A DNA stretch of 64,000 nucleotides from Litoditis marina. Taxonomy: Eukaryota; Nematoda; Chromadorea; Rhabditida; Rhabditidae. Below, in pieces: positions 1-11,594 of the stretch. Location: assembly GCA_964036275.1 (NCBI GenBank), contig OZ038437.1, positions 20,446,052 through 20,510,051 on the forward strand, given 5' to 3'. Positions within the stretch are counted from its first letter, which is position 1. The number at the start of each line of letters is the position of its first letter. Both the position numbers and the translations under genes were made by a program. Under the pieces are notes generated by a model that worked only from the letters and a program-made list of their open reading frames with translations, was not told the origin of the DNA and made no database searches.

Positions 1-245
1 GAGCCAAATCGACACGAAGAGTGACCGAAATGGACGGCGCCACACGTGCGCTGCCCGAAATCAAGGATTGATCACGGTTCCTGAGAGAAGGCTTACTAAC
101 CAGAGTTCTAACGCAGTTTATGTTCTGCAAATCAACTTAGTATTCATTGTTACGTTGAAAAAAGTTTAATAATAATTGATTAATGCTCATTATTTCCTAT
201 CTATTGATTCATTATTTCCTTCGGAAATATAGAAAATGAGGACAG

Positions 246-826
246 TTTGTATAAAAAAACGATGTGAAGTGAGAGACGATTAGCTTTTGAGATTGAACTG
301 CATGGAATATAGAAAAGGAGGACAATAACTCAAGAGGGAAATAAAAAATCTAATCTCGCAATTTTCATGATCATCCTGACAGACTTATTCAGAAAATATA
401 TGCTAAATCTTTTAGAAAAGTCCGCTTACACTAAAAACGTATCTGAAACAAAAATCAGCTATACTGTCAGTCTATCGCCCAGTCAAGTGAAACATGTTAA
501 ACACAGCAGAACTCGGAAACGTGAAACGACAAAGTGCACACTTAGGCTATTAGAATGCTAACTTTACATGAATATTCAAGAAACTTTCAGTGTACTCTGT
601 TCTGTTATCATTTTGGAATCAATGGTGATAATCATATTAGGACGTTTCATCTAACTGTTTGCTGCAAGTTTTTTTTCACTGAAAAACAAAATGTTTTTGA
701 CCCATGAAAATTGCGAGATTAGATTTTTTATTTCCCTCTTGAGTTATTGTCCTCCTTTTCTATATTCCATGCAGTTCAATCTCAAAAGCTAATCGTCTCT
801 CACTTCACATCGTTTTTTTATACAAA
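246..826. repeat. Foldback element with perfect 124-bp inverted arms
   Basis: Bases 246-369 and 703-826 are exact reverse complements by eye, beginning TTTGTATAAAAAAACG outside and ending with CATG inside. They are separated by a 333-base spacer that holds no convincing gene. Perfect identity of arms this long implies a recent foldback/MITE insertion or active homogenisation. A transcript would form a long hairpin. No transposase is visible. Confidence 0.85.
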
Positions 827-1202
827 TTTTCTTATGTTTTCTTAGCCACCCCATTGGGGGGTCAACCGCGGTCGTGTTGCCTAGACTTTTTGCGTCCTTT
901 CATATTACCCCTGTGAGTAAATGTTTTTGGCAATCTGCCTATTTGGCCTCTTTCCTAACCCCCGGTGCTTTGCGCAATCTGGATTTGCGCTTATGACCGG
1001 GACTCCTTTCACCATCAACTTTTATTGACTCAGTTTATCAGTGAATTTGAGACAGTTATTAGTGCCCGGATCATTGTAGTTTGAGATCTATTTGCACGAG
1101 TTTCAACCAAAAAACAGCGGGATCCAGAAACACAGAGGAGGCAAAATACTAAATACACCGTACTTCGCTTCAGAAGAGAGAACCCTATAGCAGTCGCTCT
1201 TG

Positions 1203-1313
1203 GCCTGTGAAAACGCTTGCAACTTAAAATAGCGGAAAAGATGCCGACTCAAATAGTCTGGTGTCGAATTAGCCTGCATTTTCTCCCGTATTTTAAGTTG
1301 CACGCGTTTTCAC
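1203..1313. repeat. Short palindromic MITE-like repeat
   Basis: About 40 bases at the left (CTGTGAAAACGC, then GCAACTTAAAATAGCGG) recur inverted at the right (CCGTATTTTAAGTTGC, then GCGTTTTCACAG). The loop is about 30 bases. A further partial copy of the AAGTTGC end lies near 1350. Looks like a small non-autonomous foldback element just upstream of the MSP exon. Confidence 0.6.
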
Positions 1314-1421
1314 AGCAGTACAGGCGACATCTGGGTGACCCCGGTACTTTAAGTTGCAATGGTTTTTCAGAGGCATACTGTATACCCGAATTTCTGCTGT
1401 GTTTACATTTACCAAAACAAT

Positions 1422-1520
1422 CTGCCCGGGTCTGTACCTAGCGGAGACATCGACACCCAGCCCGGCACGAAGATCGTCTTCAACGCCCCCTATGATGACA
1501 AGCACACCTCCCGGATCAAG
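1422..1520 (+). pseudogene. Orphan first exon of a major sperm protein gene, start codon lost
   Basis: The 33 codons match the N-terminus of nematode major sperm protein, the cytoskeletal polymer of amoeboid sperm: [17 protein letters not shown] followed by [14 protein letters not shown] normal MSP starts Met-Ala-Gln-Ser-Val; here the ten N-terminal residues align without gaps but the Met codon is CTG (1422-1424). The exon ends at a GT donor (AAG|gtaaaa, 1520/1521). No second exon carrying the rest of the roughly 126-residue domain was found before the next MSP-type exon at 3982, which repeats the same part of the fold instead of continuing it. Best read as a truncated MSP gene fragment. A less likely alternative is an upstream exon of the VAP-like gene. 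Confidence 0.7.
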
Positions 1521-2136
1521 GTAAAAACTCTCCCTCTCTCACTGTTCCTTTGTTTTCTCTCTTTCTCTCTCTCTTCCTTTTTCTCCGTCTGCTAGTGTCT
1601 GATTTCCACCATGTATTACATTGTGTCGTTTTTTCTCTTACTACGCTTCTGTTTGAATCGTATTTTCTCGAGTACATAGTAAGGATGCGAGCTCTTGTCA
1701 AATGGAGGTATTTCCGAAGAAATATTACCATGACCAATAACATGATCATTGAGACCAAATGGGTAAGGAATCATGAGTAGTTCGATCCAGAATAATTCCT
1801 TATAAAAAAATCCGTCCCGAGGCAAAATGGAGTGTGAGCGAGTAGAGAGGGAGAGAACTACACATAGTATTCGAGCCGTTCAATTTTATTACTGTGATCA
1901 ATATTTTTAGATATAGATCGTACGATGAAGAAAGGAGCAGTGAAGTGAACGCCATCAACAGAAATATATTCACATTTCCATTGTTTGTATGTGAATAAAT
2001 GTATACATGTAAATGTTTTTGTTATTGGCAGAAAAAGGGTTTATCATACTTTTGATCGAAGAAAATCAATATTAGAATTCTGAAAAATCAATAATGAGGG
2101 TGTGGAAAATTGATTTTTGAATTTCGCGGCATGATA

Positions 2137-2266
2137 TCTGCGACGGTCCCAACACCACTCGGCGCGTCTGCGACAGTCCCGGAACATATTTATAAATAGG
2201 TCGCGGGACTGTCACGTTCTGGTCGCGGAACCGTTCACTTTTTGGTCGCGGGACCGTCACGGCTGA
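2137..2266. repeat. Cluster of GGTCGCGGGACCGTCACG-like units
   Basis: Five related units of about 17 bases occur in both orientations: CGACGGTCCC and CGACAGTCCC on the left, then GGTCGCGGGACTGTCACG, GGTCGCGGAACCGTTCAC and GGTCGCGGGACCGTCACG on the right. The GC-rich core stands out from the AT-rich surroundings. Function unknown; possibly a degenerate satellite or the arms of a foldback element. Confidence 0.6.
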
Positions 2267-2661
2267 TGTCTAAGTAGTGGGAGTCCGTTTTACAACACAG
2301 ACCCTTTCTGTCATTAGCGCGGGAATCTTTGTTCCACGAATTAATCTTGCATAAAACTCCACATGGTATAATTTGATGTTGTAGAAGGGGCACTAGTTAA
2401 CATGACGATAACAATAACCGTGAATGTTCAATTCACTTTTCAAGAGTTGAATTCACAACTGTTAATTAGTTATGATGGTGTATTGGGTGGCCAGAAACCA
2501 AGTGTATCACGCCTTGAAACAAAGCACACCCAAAACGTGAACTAGTTCTTGCAGACCGTTTCACTGAGTTGAAATTCAGTTAACGCCACCTAAATCTTGA
2601 TTCATAGTTGTCGTTGATGTGTATCTATATCCCACTGTGTTTGTAGTTTCATCCCGTTTGT

Positions 2662-2993
2662 GAACTTCACTGAGATAAAACCATTGTGAGTAAGTCCGTG
2701 TTTTCCAAGATTTTCAGAAAGTACAAAACCAGTCTGTTTGTCTCTCCGTTTCTCCTCGTTTTCCCGGGGAGACGTTGGTTTTCTCGTTTTCAGTCGAGAT
2801 TCGAACTACACACCAAACTACAATTCAAGTAGTAACAGTCGTAATTATAACCATTCTTCACATTTGAGTTCAGCTAAATAATAAACCTAGGTTTTTCTCA
2901 AAACTTCACTGAGATAAAAACATTGTGAGTAAGTCCGTTTTTTCCAATATTTTCAGAAAGTACAAAACCAGTCTGTTTGTCTCATCGTTTCGC
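2662..2993. repeat. Pair of direct repeats of about 90 bp
   Basis: The segment beginning AACTTCACTGAGATAAAA at 2662-2752 recurs at 2902-2993 with a few substitutions, continuing through AAGTACAAAACCAGTCTG. The intervening 150 bases are not repeated. It lies in otherwise featureless sequence between the MSP exon and the VAP-like gene. Confidence 0.65.
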
Positions 2994-3981
2994 CCCACAG
3001 CAGAATAAAAAACACATGCAGGAAGTGTTTTAAAATGGTCGGAAGAACGCAGAAACTTTTCTGAACACTAGGTAAAAAATTTAGTCTTAGGAAATTATGA
3101 TACTGAATCCTTAAAGGTCGAAACTTCAATGTGGAAGTATTCCCGGAACGTGCCAATTTTGAATTGAGTTACTGAGCTTATCGCATATCCACGGAAAAGT
3201 TTTACGTTATGCCAAGTTTTCCTTTCCGTCAACGTTCTCGACAGAACTGTCATACGTGTTTTCACGTTTTTCAGGTATGGTTGGTATGGAGTTAGTCCAT
3301 TTAACTTATTGGTGGTCGTTTCTTGGGTATGAGTGGCGGTGTGGAGAGTCTGAATTCCAAAGGATCCTTTGAATCCACACAGGATGGGCCGAATCTCGTT
3401 GCGGTTGATCAGGTTGGTTCGATTTCTAGATTTTGAAGAAAGATGCAGCTGCAAAACCAGGTTGATACTAAAATTTCGTTCCGGTCTGCTGCGTTTGTAC
3501 TTTGACTCCGAGGTCTTGTTGTGGTTTGGGAGAAGGAAATAATCGTGCGGTGTTTTCTTTATGGCACACTCAAATTCACATGTTCACGAACAATTACAGT
3601 TTTCGCTTTCCTTTTTAGGACTACTAAATTTTTTGATGGAATCACGTTCTTTATCGAAAATAATTGTGATCGTTCAGTAACTGAGATGCGAACGCGAAAC
3701 TGCATATATAATCATCCCGAAGTTTAACACATCTTGAAACTGCTTGTGTTTTACACATCTTGAAACAAGTTTTCAAAGCATACTGTAGGTTGTCACTAAC
3801 TCAAGGAACTATACCCAAACCATAACTATAACATTTTAAAAGCTCACATGAAGTTTTTGTTGCTAACCTAACCAATAACGGCACTTCAACACATTTCCAA
3901 GAAAACTATAATTTCGAACGAAACAGAGAGTTTGATTGCAACCGAACATAAGGACTAATATCTCAATTTGTCACTCTTCAG

Positions 3982-6900
3982 AAGTTGGTCGTGTTCGACA
4001 TCGAACAGTCTCCCAATGCGTCGCAGCTCATTTCTCTTCAAAGCTTGTCCAAAAAACCGATTTCTTGGCGAATACAGGTACACTTATAGAAGATTCTAGA
4101 ATATTTTCACCCCCCCCCCCCCCCCCTAATTTTCTCGGCGGGGGGGGGGGGTCGAATTTAATGTTTTGAGTATGAAGAATTAGGCTGGTGTTTGTTTCTC
4201 TTCTGCATTTCTATTTTTGTAAGCTACTTTTTGATCTACCATCGACTTCCGTGTTTACAGACCAATGCCCCGACCCGCTATATTGTCTGTCCGAATGGGG
4301 GAGTTTTGAGCAGTCACGAGCCGCAGAAGGTAATCAATACATTTATTTTCAGAATCGTAATATTTTACTGTATATAGTGTTTTTATGTGTAGTGTAATGA
4401 ACGTATGACACAATACGCTTGTTTCTAATTGTCCGCACAATCGCATGAGGTACTGTATACAATGTTTCTGATGTGAAGTATGATGACCGTGTGGCACAAT
4501 AAGCTTGTTTCTAATTGTCCGCACAATCGCATGAGGTTACTGTATACAATGTTTCTGATGTGAAGTATAATGACCGTGTGGCACAATAAGCTTGTTTCCA
4601 ATTGTCCGCACAATCGCATGAGGTTACTGTATATAATGTTTTTGATGTGAAGTATAATGACCGTGTGGTACAATAAGCTTGTTTCTAATTGTCCGCACAA
4701 TCGCATGAGGTTACTGTATATAATGTTTTTGATGTGAAGTATAATGACCGTGTGGCACAATAAGCTTGTTTCTAATGGTCCGCACAATCGCATGAGGTTA
4801 CTGTATATAATGTTTTTGATGTGAAGTATAATGACCGTGTGGCACAATAAGCTTGTTTCTAATTGTCCGCACAATCGCATGAGGTTACTGTATATAATGT
4901 TTTTGATGTGAAGTATAATGACCGTGTGGTACAATAAGCTTGTTTCTAATTGTCCGCACAATCGCATGAGGTTACTGTATATAATGTTTTTGATGTGAAG
5001 TATAATGACCGTGTGGTACAATAAGCTTGTTTCTAATTGTCCGCACAATCGCATGAGGTTACTGTATATAATGTTTTTGATGTGAAGTATAATGACCGTG
5101 TGGTACAATAAGCTTGTTTCTAATTGTCCGCACAATCGCATGAGGTTACTGTATATAATGTTTTTGATGTGAAGTATAATGACCGTGTGGTACAATAAGC
5201 TTGTTTCTAATTGTCCGCACAATCGCATGAGGTTACTGTATATAATGTTTTTGATGTGAAGTAAAACCGTGGTAAACGATAGGTTTCCCCCGCTCGTAGG
5301 CTCTCAGTAAGAAGGTAATGCGTAAGAAGGCATGCGATTGTTGGGTCCCGCACGATAAAAGGAACATATTGAGTCCCCATATTCCCATATAGTATCTATT
5401 TATAATGACCTGCTTTTCAATAATTATAACCACAATCATTATTTTGTAATTTTTTTTATATTTCCAGATTCTGATCGAGTTGGTGGGAAATGGCTTCAAT
5501 CCGCAACATCGTCTGGTACTTCAGGCAACGGTGGTCGACAGCGAGAAACAGGCTGAGGAGGTAAGTTATCGAAGCTTTCCATTCCTTCTCTTAATTCCAT
5601 TTACGCGGTTTCGTACTATTCATATTGTTCCTGAGATAGGTAGCAAATAAAGTTTGAAACAAAACTAAACAAAAATATGCCGTGAAAATATGCTTCTGTG
5701 CTTCACCCATTCTGAGTCGGGGCAACTCTCGAAAAGCTGTGTTAAAGGAGACCGGAAAGAAACTTGTAATAGGGGTGAAATGTCACGAAAAGTTCATAGC
5801 TGCCATTCGTTTTTCAAAACATCCCTTAGTTAAGGTGATATCTTAGAAAAGGTGATAAGGTGAACGATTATACGCAGAGAAAACAAGCCAGAGTCTGAAA
5901 AAAACCAATACAGAACCTTACCGAGAAATTGTTAGATGGAAAACTTGTATTGAAGCGCTGACATCGTTCCGTATATAGTCTATTTAGTTCCGAACTGGAC
6001 TCCGTTTCCTGTATGAAAATGGGGGCGGAGCTTATGACTTGGCAACCATTCAAGCATTCTGGAACATGATTCTCTTTTTTCAAAATAACAGCAGCTAGGG
6101 GGATCGAACCAACAAATATGGAGAGCCACGTCCAAACCAGCGCCTTAGACCACTCGGCCATATGGACTCGTTAGAGGAGCGCGGGGGAACGGCCCATATA
6201 CGGCGATCACGAAAATTTCAGTGTGTGCAAAAAATTTCTGAATTTCTTAATGAAAACTAAAGTGAACTTGTCATTAAAGAATATAATTTCTCATACAATC
6301 TCTTTAGAAGGGGAAAAGATATCATAACTAAGGAATAAATGTATGCGTTGGTTAAACTTTTATTTGGCTGTTGGAAAGATTATTGATTGTGGCCTGATCT
6401 GGCAAAATGCCCAGCCGGCGCCCTGCACACGCAACGCGAGAGGTGCCAGGGATGCAACATTTTGGCTGGATACGAGTCCAGTTGGGAACTAAACAGACTA
6501 TAGCATTATAGTGGGTGCCAAATTTATAAATTTCTGTCGCTCGCCGGAATCGAACCAGCGAGCAAAAGATTCGTAGCTGGGCGCTAACCACTGCGCTATT
6601 AGAGTACATAACCAGCAAGTTTTGGAACCGAATACATGTGTAAATTCACAGCGGAAAGTGAGATATACAGTACCCTCCCGCCTTTATGTTGACGAGCACT
6701 ATACTAGCGAGCGGAAAAGTACTCTTTTCTTGTTTACCTTCTCTCATATGTTCACGATTTTCACATTTTCCAACATTTGAGGTGTGGGAGAGCGAGGGTG
6801 ACCTTTTGGGGTCGGGGTCAGTCCAAACTATAAACTTCGAACTCGGAACGACTCTCATGTACTTGGATCAGGCGATGAACATCAATAGTACGGTAGGTGT

Positions 6901-9179
6901 GAAAAACTGTATTCATTGTACATTTCAAATTTTCGTCGACTAGATTGGTTCACTTTTCATGGAAATCATTCTTTATTGATATTTTCTGCTCTGTTCCACT
7001 GTGTTTGTAGTTTGATTACCCGTTTCACTCACAATTTTGGCAGTATTTTCAAAACAAACTAAGACAGTAATCAGATATTCATGTAGAGTTTCCGTAATCA
7101 GTGTGCTTGATGTTTGGCAATTTTCTAAAGTTGAAGTAGTATGACTATCTGAAAACTACTTTTGTAAATGAAAACAATGCTTATTCATCAGTTCTAGAGA
7201 ACAATTATCAATTTGTTATAGACAACCTCCCAGGAGATGTTGACCAACCACCTAAACTCGAGTCAAACGGCTGGTGCGGAGAGACTGAAGGAACTCGATG
7301 GTATAGTCTTTTTCACGCGTTTCATAACTCTACATAGTAGTATTCTCGAACTTCCAGGCCGAAAATTGGTATTTTGTAGTTGTTTTGCTCCACCTCAACA
7401 GGATGGTTTTGGTTTCTGCACATTTATTATTACAAACTCTGAAATTTTTGAAGTGAAATAAGGAATTGTTCATTAGAAAAAGCCTGCTAAATATTTGATA
7501 GATTACTGTAGAAGGATGTCGATTGGGGAAACGGAGTTTAGGGTCGTACTATTATATTCTCTTCTACATTTATAACCCTTTAAACTACAATCTTGGAATT
7601 TCAAAACAAATTTGTTATCGTAACCTTTTTCCTATATAAATATATTCGTTCTTATTCCAGAAATGCTGGCGATGATCCAAAATGACAACCAGATTCTCAC
7701 CCTCAACACAACCCACACGGAGATATAGTGAGTAGAGTGTGTAAGCTAGAACATCCCGTCATCTTCATCCCATCCTGCGTCTCTCGCTTTGCATACTCTT
7801 TCGCAACATCTCCACAGGGTGAGAGCATAGAAATAGCATGTCTTTTGGGAGACGCAGGATGGAATCGATAGCTCGCAATGTAGTTAGATAAATGGATACA
7901 GCCTCAGGAGTGATCACATGATAGTTGAAGGATTATCAGGTATCAAAGCGTCCCGGAAATGTTCGCTCTGAGCGGGAACTTCTCTGAAATCATCAACCTC
8001 ACCAGTTTTCGACACTTTATGTGGCTGATGATATAATCTATCGGTCTCAACGTATCTTTGACCCACAAACTTTCGTGTGTTCGTGCCAAAATAGAAACAC
8101 AGCAGAAAATCACAAACACAGTTGGTTTTTGTTAGTTTTCCAGCAACCAACAGTTCCACTTCTTTCATGTAACTGCTCTTTCTAGAAACCAGCTGGGTGC
8201 CGTAACTGCCAAGTCGCTGAATTCCTTCGAGCGAGAACTGCTGAAGAAGCAACTCGAGGTAGACCAGACTACAATTATCGATTGAGTCCATTTTCGCGAC
8301 AGATTCATATCGATCCATTCTTCGCCATTTTCGTGGCCGTAATCTCGGAGCTCCATAGTCCGGAAATTTGTTCAAGCAAAGTTTCTTAATAAGTTGAATA
8401 GAGGCACTGGTTCCCGATATTTTGGACAACTTTTCACACTCAAATGATTTTCCTGGTTCTTTCACATATCTTTAGTTTTAGGAAATTCCAAAAGTAGAAC
8501 GATCAAAGAGTGAACTGAGAGCTACAGTATACCATCATCCATCGGGCGCTATAACTAACCAATTCATATGGTATATGTCAAACCGTTGTGGACACCGTAC
8601 CATCGACTTTGTAAGGGGCGGGGTCTGGCGAGCGGCCAGTTCGTCTGCGTATCATTGATCTACACACTCTCTCAACTGCTGGCAGATAATCAACGACCGC
8701 TCGCCCCGCATCGCTCAATCAATTGAACCTCCTGCTGTCTTAATGGGGAAAATGGCGACTATAGACTCAGTTTGACCCCGATACGCGCCAATGGACGCAT
8801 TTCAACCGAAAATCAATTGCATCAAACTACAAACAAACGGAGGTTCGAGCAACATACACCGTAAACGCTTGTCTTGAATAGAGCGAACCCTTCAGTTTTG
8901 AGAAATATTCAGTGTAAAACGATAACAACGCGAACTGACAGCTACAGTATACTATAATCGATCGAACGCCGACTTTCTGTGTATTTTACCCGTTCTGCCA
9001 TAGGTGTATTGTAACATCTTAAAACTTTGTGAAATCAACTATTTGTTATATGTGCCACATATATGAGTTGTTTTTGTGATCATAATGAATATTTGCAGAT
9101 CTTCAGTGTGGAGACTGAGATGCAGCAGTTGAGGGAGCAACAGCGGCCGACGCCCGCCTCCCTCTGTCTCCTCATGTGA
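3982..9179 (+). CDS. VAP-like MSP-domain protein with C-terminal coiled coil (5' end not found)
   Basis: Exons by splice sites and frame: 3982-4077, 4261-4329, 5468-5560, 6782-6892, 7222-7300, 7661-7727/8, 8186-8258, 9099-9179. The first four give an MSP/VAP-type beta domain: KLVVFDIEQSPNASQLISL, then KPISWRIQTNAPTRYIVCPN, then HRLVLQATVV, ending EEVWESEG, which parallels the VAP pattern of P-RY-V-PN-G and -VW. Later exons are rich in Leu/Glu/Gln and predict a coiled coil (NQLGAVTAKSLNSFERELLK). VAP proteins normally end in a membrane anchor; none is seen, the last exon closing with ASLCLLM and TGA. Oddities: acceptor TTTGAG at 6781; exon 7661 runs into TAG at 7726-7728, and splicing at gtgagt to 8186 would still create TAA, so either the gene ends there or a base is wrong. 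No start codon exon was identified. Confidence 0.7.
4108..4151. repeat. Poly-C / poly-G hairpin tract
   Basis: A run of about 18 C, a 12-base AT-containing loop and a run of about 14 G lie 30 bases inside an intron of the VAP-like gene. The runs can pair with one another, and each could form four-stranded structures. Run lengths this long are prone to sequencing error. Confidence 0.7.
4366..5262. repeat. 87-bp minisatellite, about ten tandem units
   Basis: The anchor ATGAGGTTACTG recurs at 4531, 4618, 4705, 4792, 4879, 4966, 5053, 5140 and 5227, an exact 87-base step, with a more diverged unit at the left edge. The array lies entirely inside the VAP-like intron 4330-5467. Because 87 is divisible by three, the minus strand stays open for about 267 codons as a repeating 29-residue pattern; that frame has no start context or homology and is not called as a gene. 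Confidence 0.9.
6090..6170 (-). repeat. tRNA-derived repeat (Leu/Ser-type)
   Basis: On the minus strand it reads ATGGCCGAGTGGTCTAAGGC (A-box/D-arm of a type II tRNA) and later GGTTCGATCCCC (B-box/T-arm). The 5' GTCCATA has no complementary 3' acceptor strand and the anticodon stem does not pair, so it is a tRNA pseudogene or SINE head rather than a working tRNA. Confidence 0.6.
6535..6612 (-). repeat. tRNA-derived SINE copy 1
   Basis: The minus strand reads GCGCAGTGGTTAGCGCCCAG, then GCTACGAATC, then GGTTCGATTCCGGCGAGCG: a tRNA-like A-box and perfect B-box. The same element recurs at 9340-9415 (-) and 40770-40835 (+). It lies within a VAP-like gene intron. Acceptor and anticodon stems are not convincing, so it is called a SINE. 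Confidence 0.65.
7752..7866. mobile_element. MITE with CATCCTGCGTCTC termini
   Basis: Inverted ends CCATCCTGCGTCTC and GAGACGCAGGATGG enclose about 85 bases inside an intron of the VAP-like gene. The same family lies at 14770-14885 and 28430-28540 inside the four-TM gene, and shares an internal stretch resembling AGAAATAG. No coding capacity. Confidence 0.7.
8577..8764 (+). repeat. GC-rich dispersed 190-bp element, copy 1
   Basis: It begins GTCAAACCGTTGTGGACACC and ends AAAATGGCGACTATA. Other copies are at 40850-41029 (+), 51766-51952 (+) and 56720-56905 (-). Internally GGCGAGCGG and CCGCTCGCC are perfect complements about 70 bases apart, so an RNA copy would fold. A 35-base segment (AACTGAGAGCTACAGTATAC) just left of it recurs in altered form at about 8932. 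Confidence 0.75.
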
Positions 9180-9339
9180 GCTGGACCAGGTTCGACGTAG
9201 AAACAGCCTTCAGAATTGTTATCGATCTACTTTACTTATTCAACGTCCATGTCCGAATGAACCAATTAGTTTTTTTCTACTTCTGTTGGGTGTGTGTGTA
9301 CTAAACTAAAATATAGTGAGTGCCAAACTTATCAATTTT

Positions 9340-9415
9340 TGTGTCTCGCCGGAATCGACCATGCGAGCAAAAGTTTCTAGCAAGGCGCTGAACACTGCGA
9401 TATTAGAATACAAAA
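9340..9415 (-). repeat. tRNA-derived SINE copy 2 (diverged)
   Basis: The minus strand matches the 6535 element, with substitutions in both boxes (GCAGTGTTCAGCGCC; GGTCGATTCCGGCGAG). It lies about 160 bases past the stop of the VAP-like gene. Confidence 0.55.
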
Positions 9416-10084
9416 CCGGCAAGCTTTGGAATCGAGAAAATGTGTGCGTACACAGCGAAAAGTGAGATATACAGAACCCTTCCCGATGTCGTGGGCGACG
9501 ACTATAGTAGCAAGAATAACTGGTGAAGGATATGAAAAGTTCTTGAAACCAGAAAAAAGAGGTTCGTATTGCGCGATAAATCATGTATGGAGAGCGAACC
9601 ATTGACCTATTTCATAGTTAAGAAACTGTTATAGAATGGGGTCAAACGGTCTCTAACATTAATTCTTACATTATGTTACTGCATCTAATGGTAGAGTATG
9701 AGAAACCCCAAACGCTCCAGCAAGAACTTATAAAAAATTTTGAATTGAATTTACGAATTCAGTTTAAACAAACTACATACACACGACAAGGAAATATATA
9801 CGCGAGGTACCCGATAACCTTCAGACGCCACAAAACAAATGAGAGAAAAATAAACCAACTCTAACCTTTGTAGGTTTTAGGGTTTGGGTTAAAGTGGGTA
9901 AACCGAGAATCGGTCTGGTCTCTTGTGTCCATCAAATTCTCTACACAAACATGGCTAATATTTCTTCATGTTAGTTTGCGACAATTCTAATCGGGCATCT
10001 GTAACAATTTCCACTCCTTTAACACTTTAATACGTTTTTATAACAGAACTTTTAACAAAAAACGGTCTTCGGCGCCTTTCTCCG

Positions 10085-10170
10085 CCCACATTCCGAGAGA
10101 TCTCGTTTTGTCTGTGCGCCCAGCGGGAGATTTCATCGATCTCTCCCAATTCATATCTAGTCATCTCAAA
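10085..10170. promoter_or_regulatory. Possible promoter patch (Sp1-like CTCCGCCC plus GATCTC box)
   Basis: A GC-rich island contains TCTCCGCCCAC, GAGAGATCTC and TGTGCGCCCAGCGGG, followed by T-rich runs. CNCCGCCC and T-blocks are known core-promoter features in Caenorhabditis. The nearest downstream start is 4 kb away (14092), so the assignment is speculative. Confidence 0.25.
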
Positions 10171-11594
10171 TGTTTTTCTCTCTTTTTCTTTTTTTAATGT
10201 ACAATATTCATCATTTCCTTTACATGAAGCCGTGCTTCGAACTAGAATTCGGCACCTCGTTTGAACACCTTTTTGGCGCGAAAATCGACTGATGAATACT
10301 TAATGAGCTGAGAAATGGTGTAAAAGATGGTGAGAGAGATATTTATGGGATAAGTGATTGATTGCGGCAGTTATGCCTCGTTTCCACGTAATGTCTTTTG
10401 ATTTACCGATTTCGATGTGCCTACCATGAAAGAAATTTAAAGATTTTGTGATGAACATGGGAAAGGTAACTAACTGGTAGAACAACATACAAATTCGCCA
10501 ATCATTCGAAATGGTTTTGTTTCTAGCAGAGCCAAAAGTGTAAAAAAAGGGTAGGCTGAAGGTTGAAAGGAGCACCATAAGGGTTCAACCGAGTTCGCTA
10601 ACATGGGTTTTTTTCAAATCACATTTGGTTCGTGTTTTTTGAAGATGAAATGTTGATCTCATAGTGATATAACTGCCAAATTGAACTGTATGAAAATAAA
10701 ACAATGGTGAGTCTTCCACAATAATGGCTCGTAGAAAATGCCTGGCTGAAAACGCAACTAGTTTTTAATTGTCGCAACTAGTAATGTGTTATGACCATGT
10801 TTGAAGATGGAAGAAATGTGAAGCGAACGAGGCTTCGTAGAAATTCAGACCACTTCTGAGTGAAAACTATCTGCCTTACAAAATGTTTATTTTTCAGTCC
10901 TCCTATTCCCGAATCTTCTAACTAGTCTTTTCCAAGCATACGTTAATGAACCTCGACTTTTTATAATCATATTCTTTATCAGACATTTAATTAACTGTAC
11001 CTATTAATCTGTTTCTTTAGAATGTTCGTGTCAATGTTCTGGTGCTTTTAAACTAGTTTCAACTTTCTCCTGTCACTCCTTTGAAGTGGTCAGAACACCG
11101 CAGAATGAAAAGAATGAAAAAAATGAAAAACATGCGAACCGTAATATGAGTCTGTACTAGAAATTTATGTATCAAAACGCTATAAACTAGAACTTTTGCT
11201 TGTGTCAAAACGTTCTAAACTTCAATTGTTGGTATAAAAACGTTCTTGACACAGCAATTTCGTAGACGACAGCGAAAGTGCAGCTTATTTCAGTTTTTTT
11301 CCAAGCGCGCTATCGAACGGAAACAAATCACTACTTTCATAAGTGACATGGAAATGCAAACCTGTATCAGATACGGCGCGGACATTTTTTTCGTTACGAT
11401 ATTTGATATATGACACGCTATGTGAAGAAGAACTGGGGATATAAACGAACGGAACTGGGGGGTTGAACCAGCTTATATGTTATCTCAAACATCAAATACG
11501 TTCGATTCGCAGTTTTCACAACTAAACAAAACAAGGTTCAATTCAAATTTGCTCATGACTTGTATTAGTATTAATGGTTATACTAGGAGAAATT

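Noticed and set aside
4425..5228. Long minus-strand open frame of 267 codons with 29-residue repeats
   Set aside because: It is the 87-bp minisatellite read in the only step-compatible open frame; no start context, no homology, and it lies in an intron of a plus-strand gene.
4366..5262. Possible CRISPR-like array
   Set aside because: Units are contiguous with no unique spacers and the genome is eukaryotic; it is a minisatellite.
5868..6161. Minus-strand frame starting MAEWSKALVWTW
   Set aside because: This is the familiar spurious peptide produced by translating a tRNA-Leu/Ser-like A-box; the locus is a tRNA-derived repeat.
6535..6612. Functional tRNA gene
   Set aside because: A- and B-boxes are good but acceptor and anticodon stems do not pair, and the same sequence is dispersed; called a SINE.
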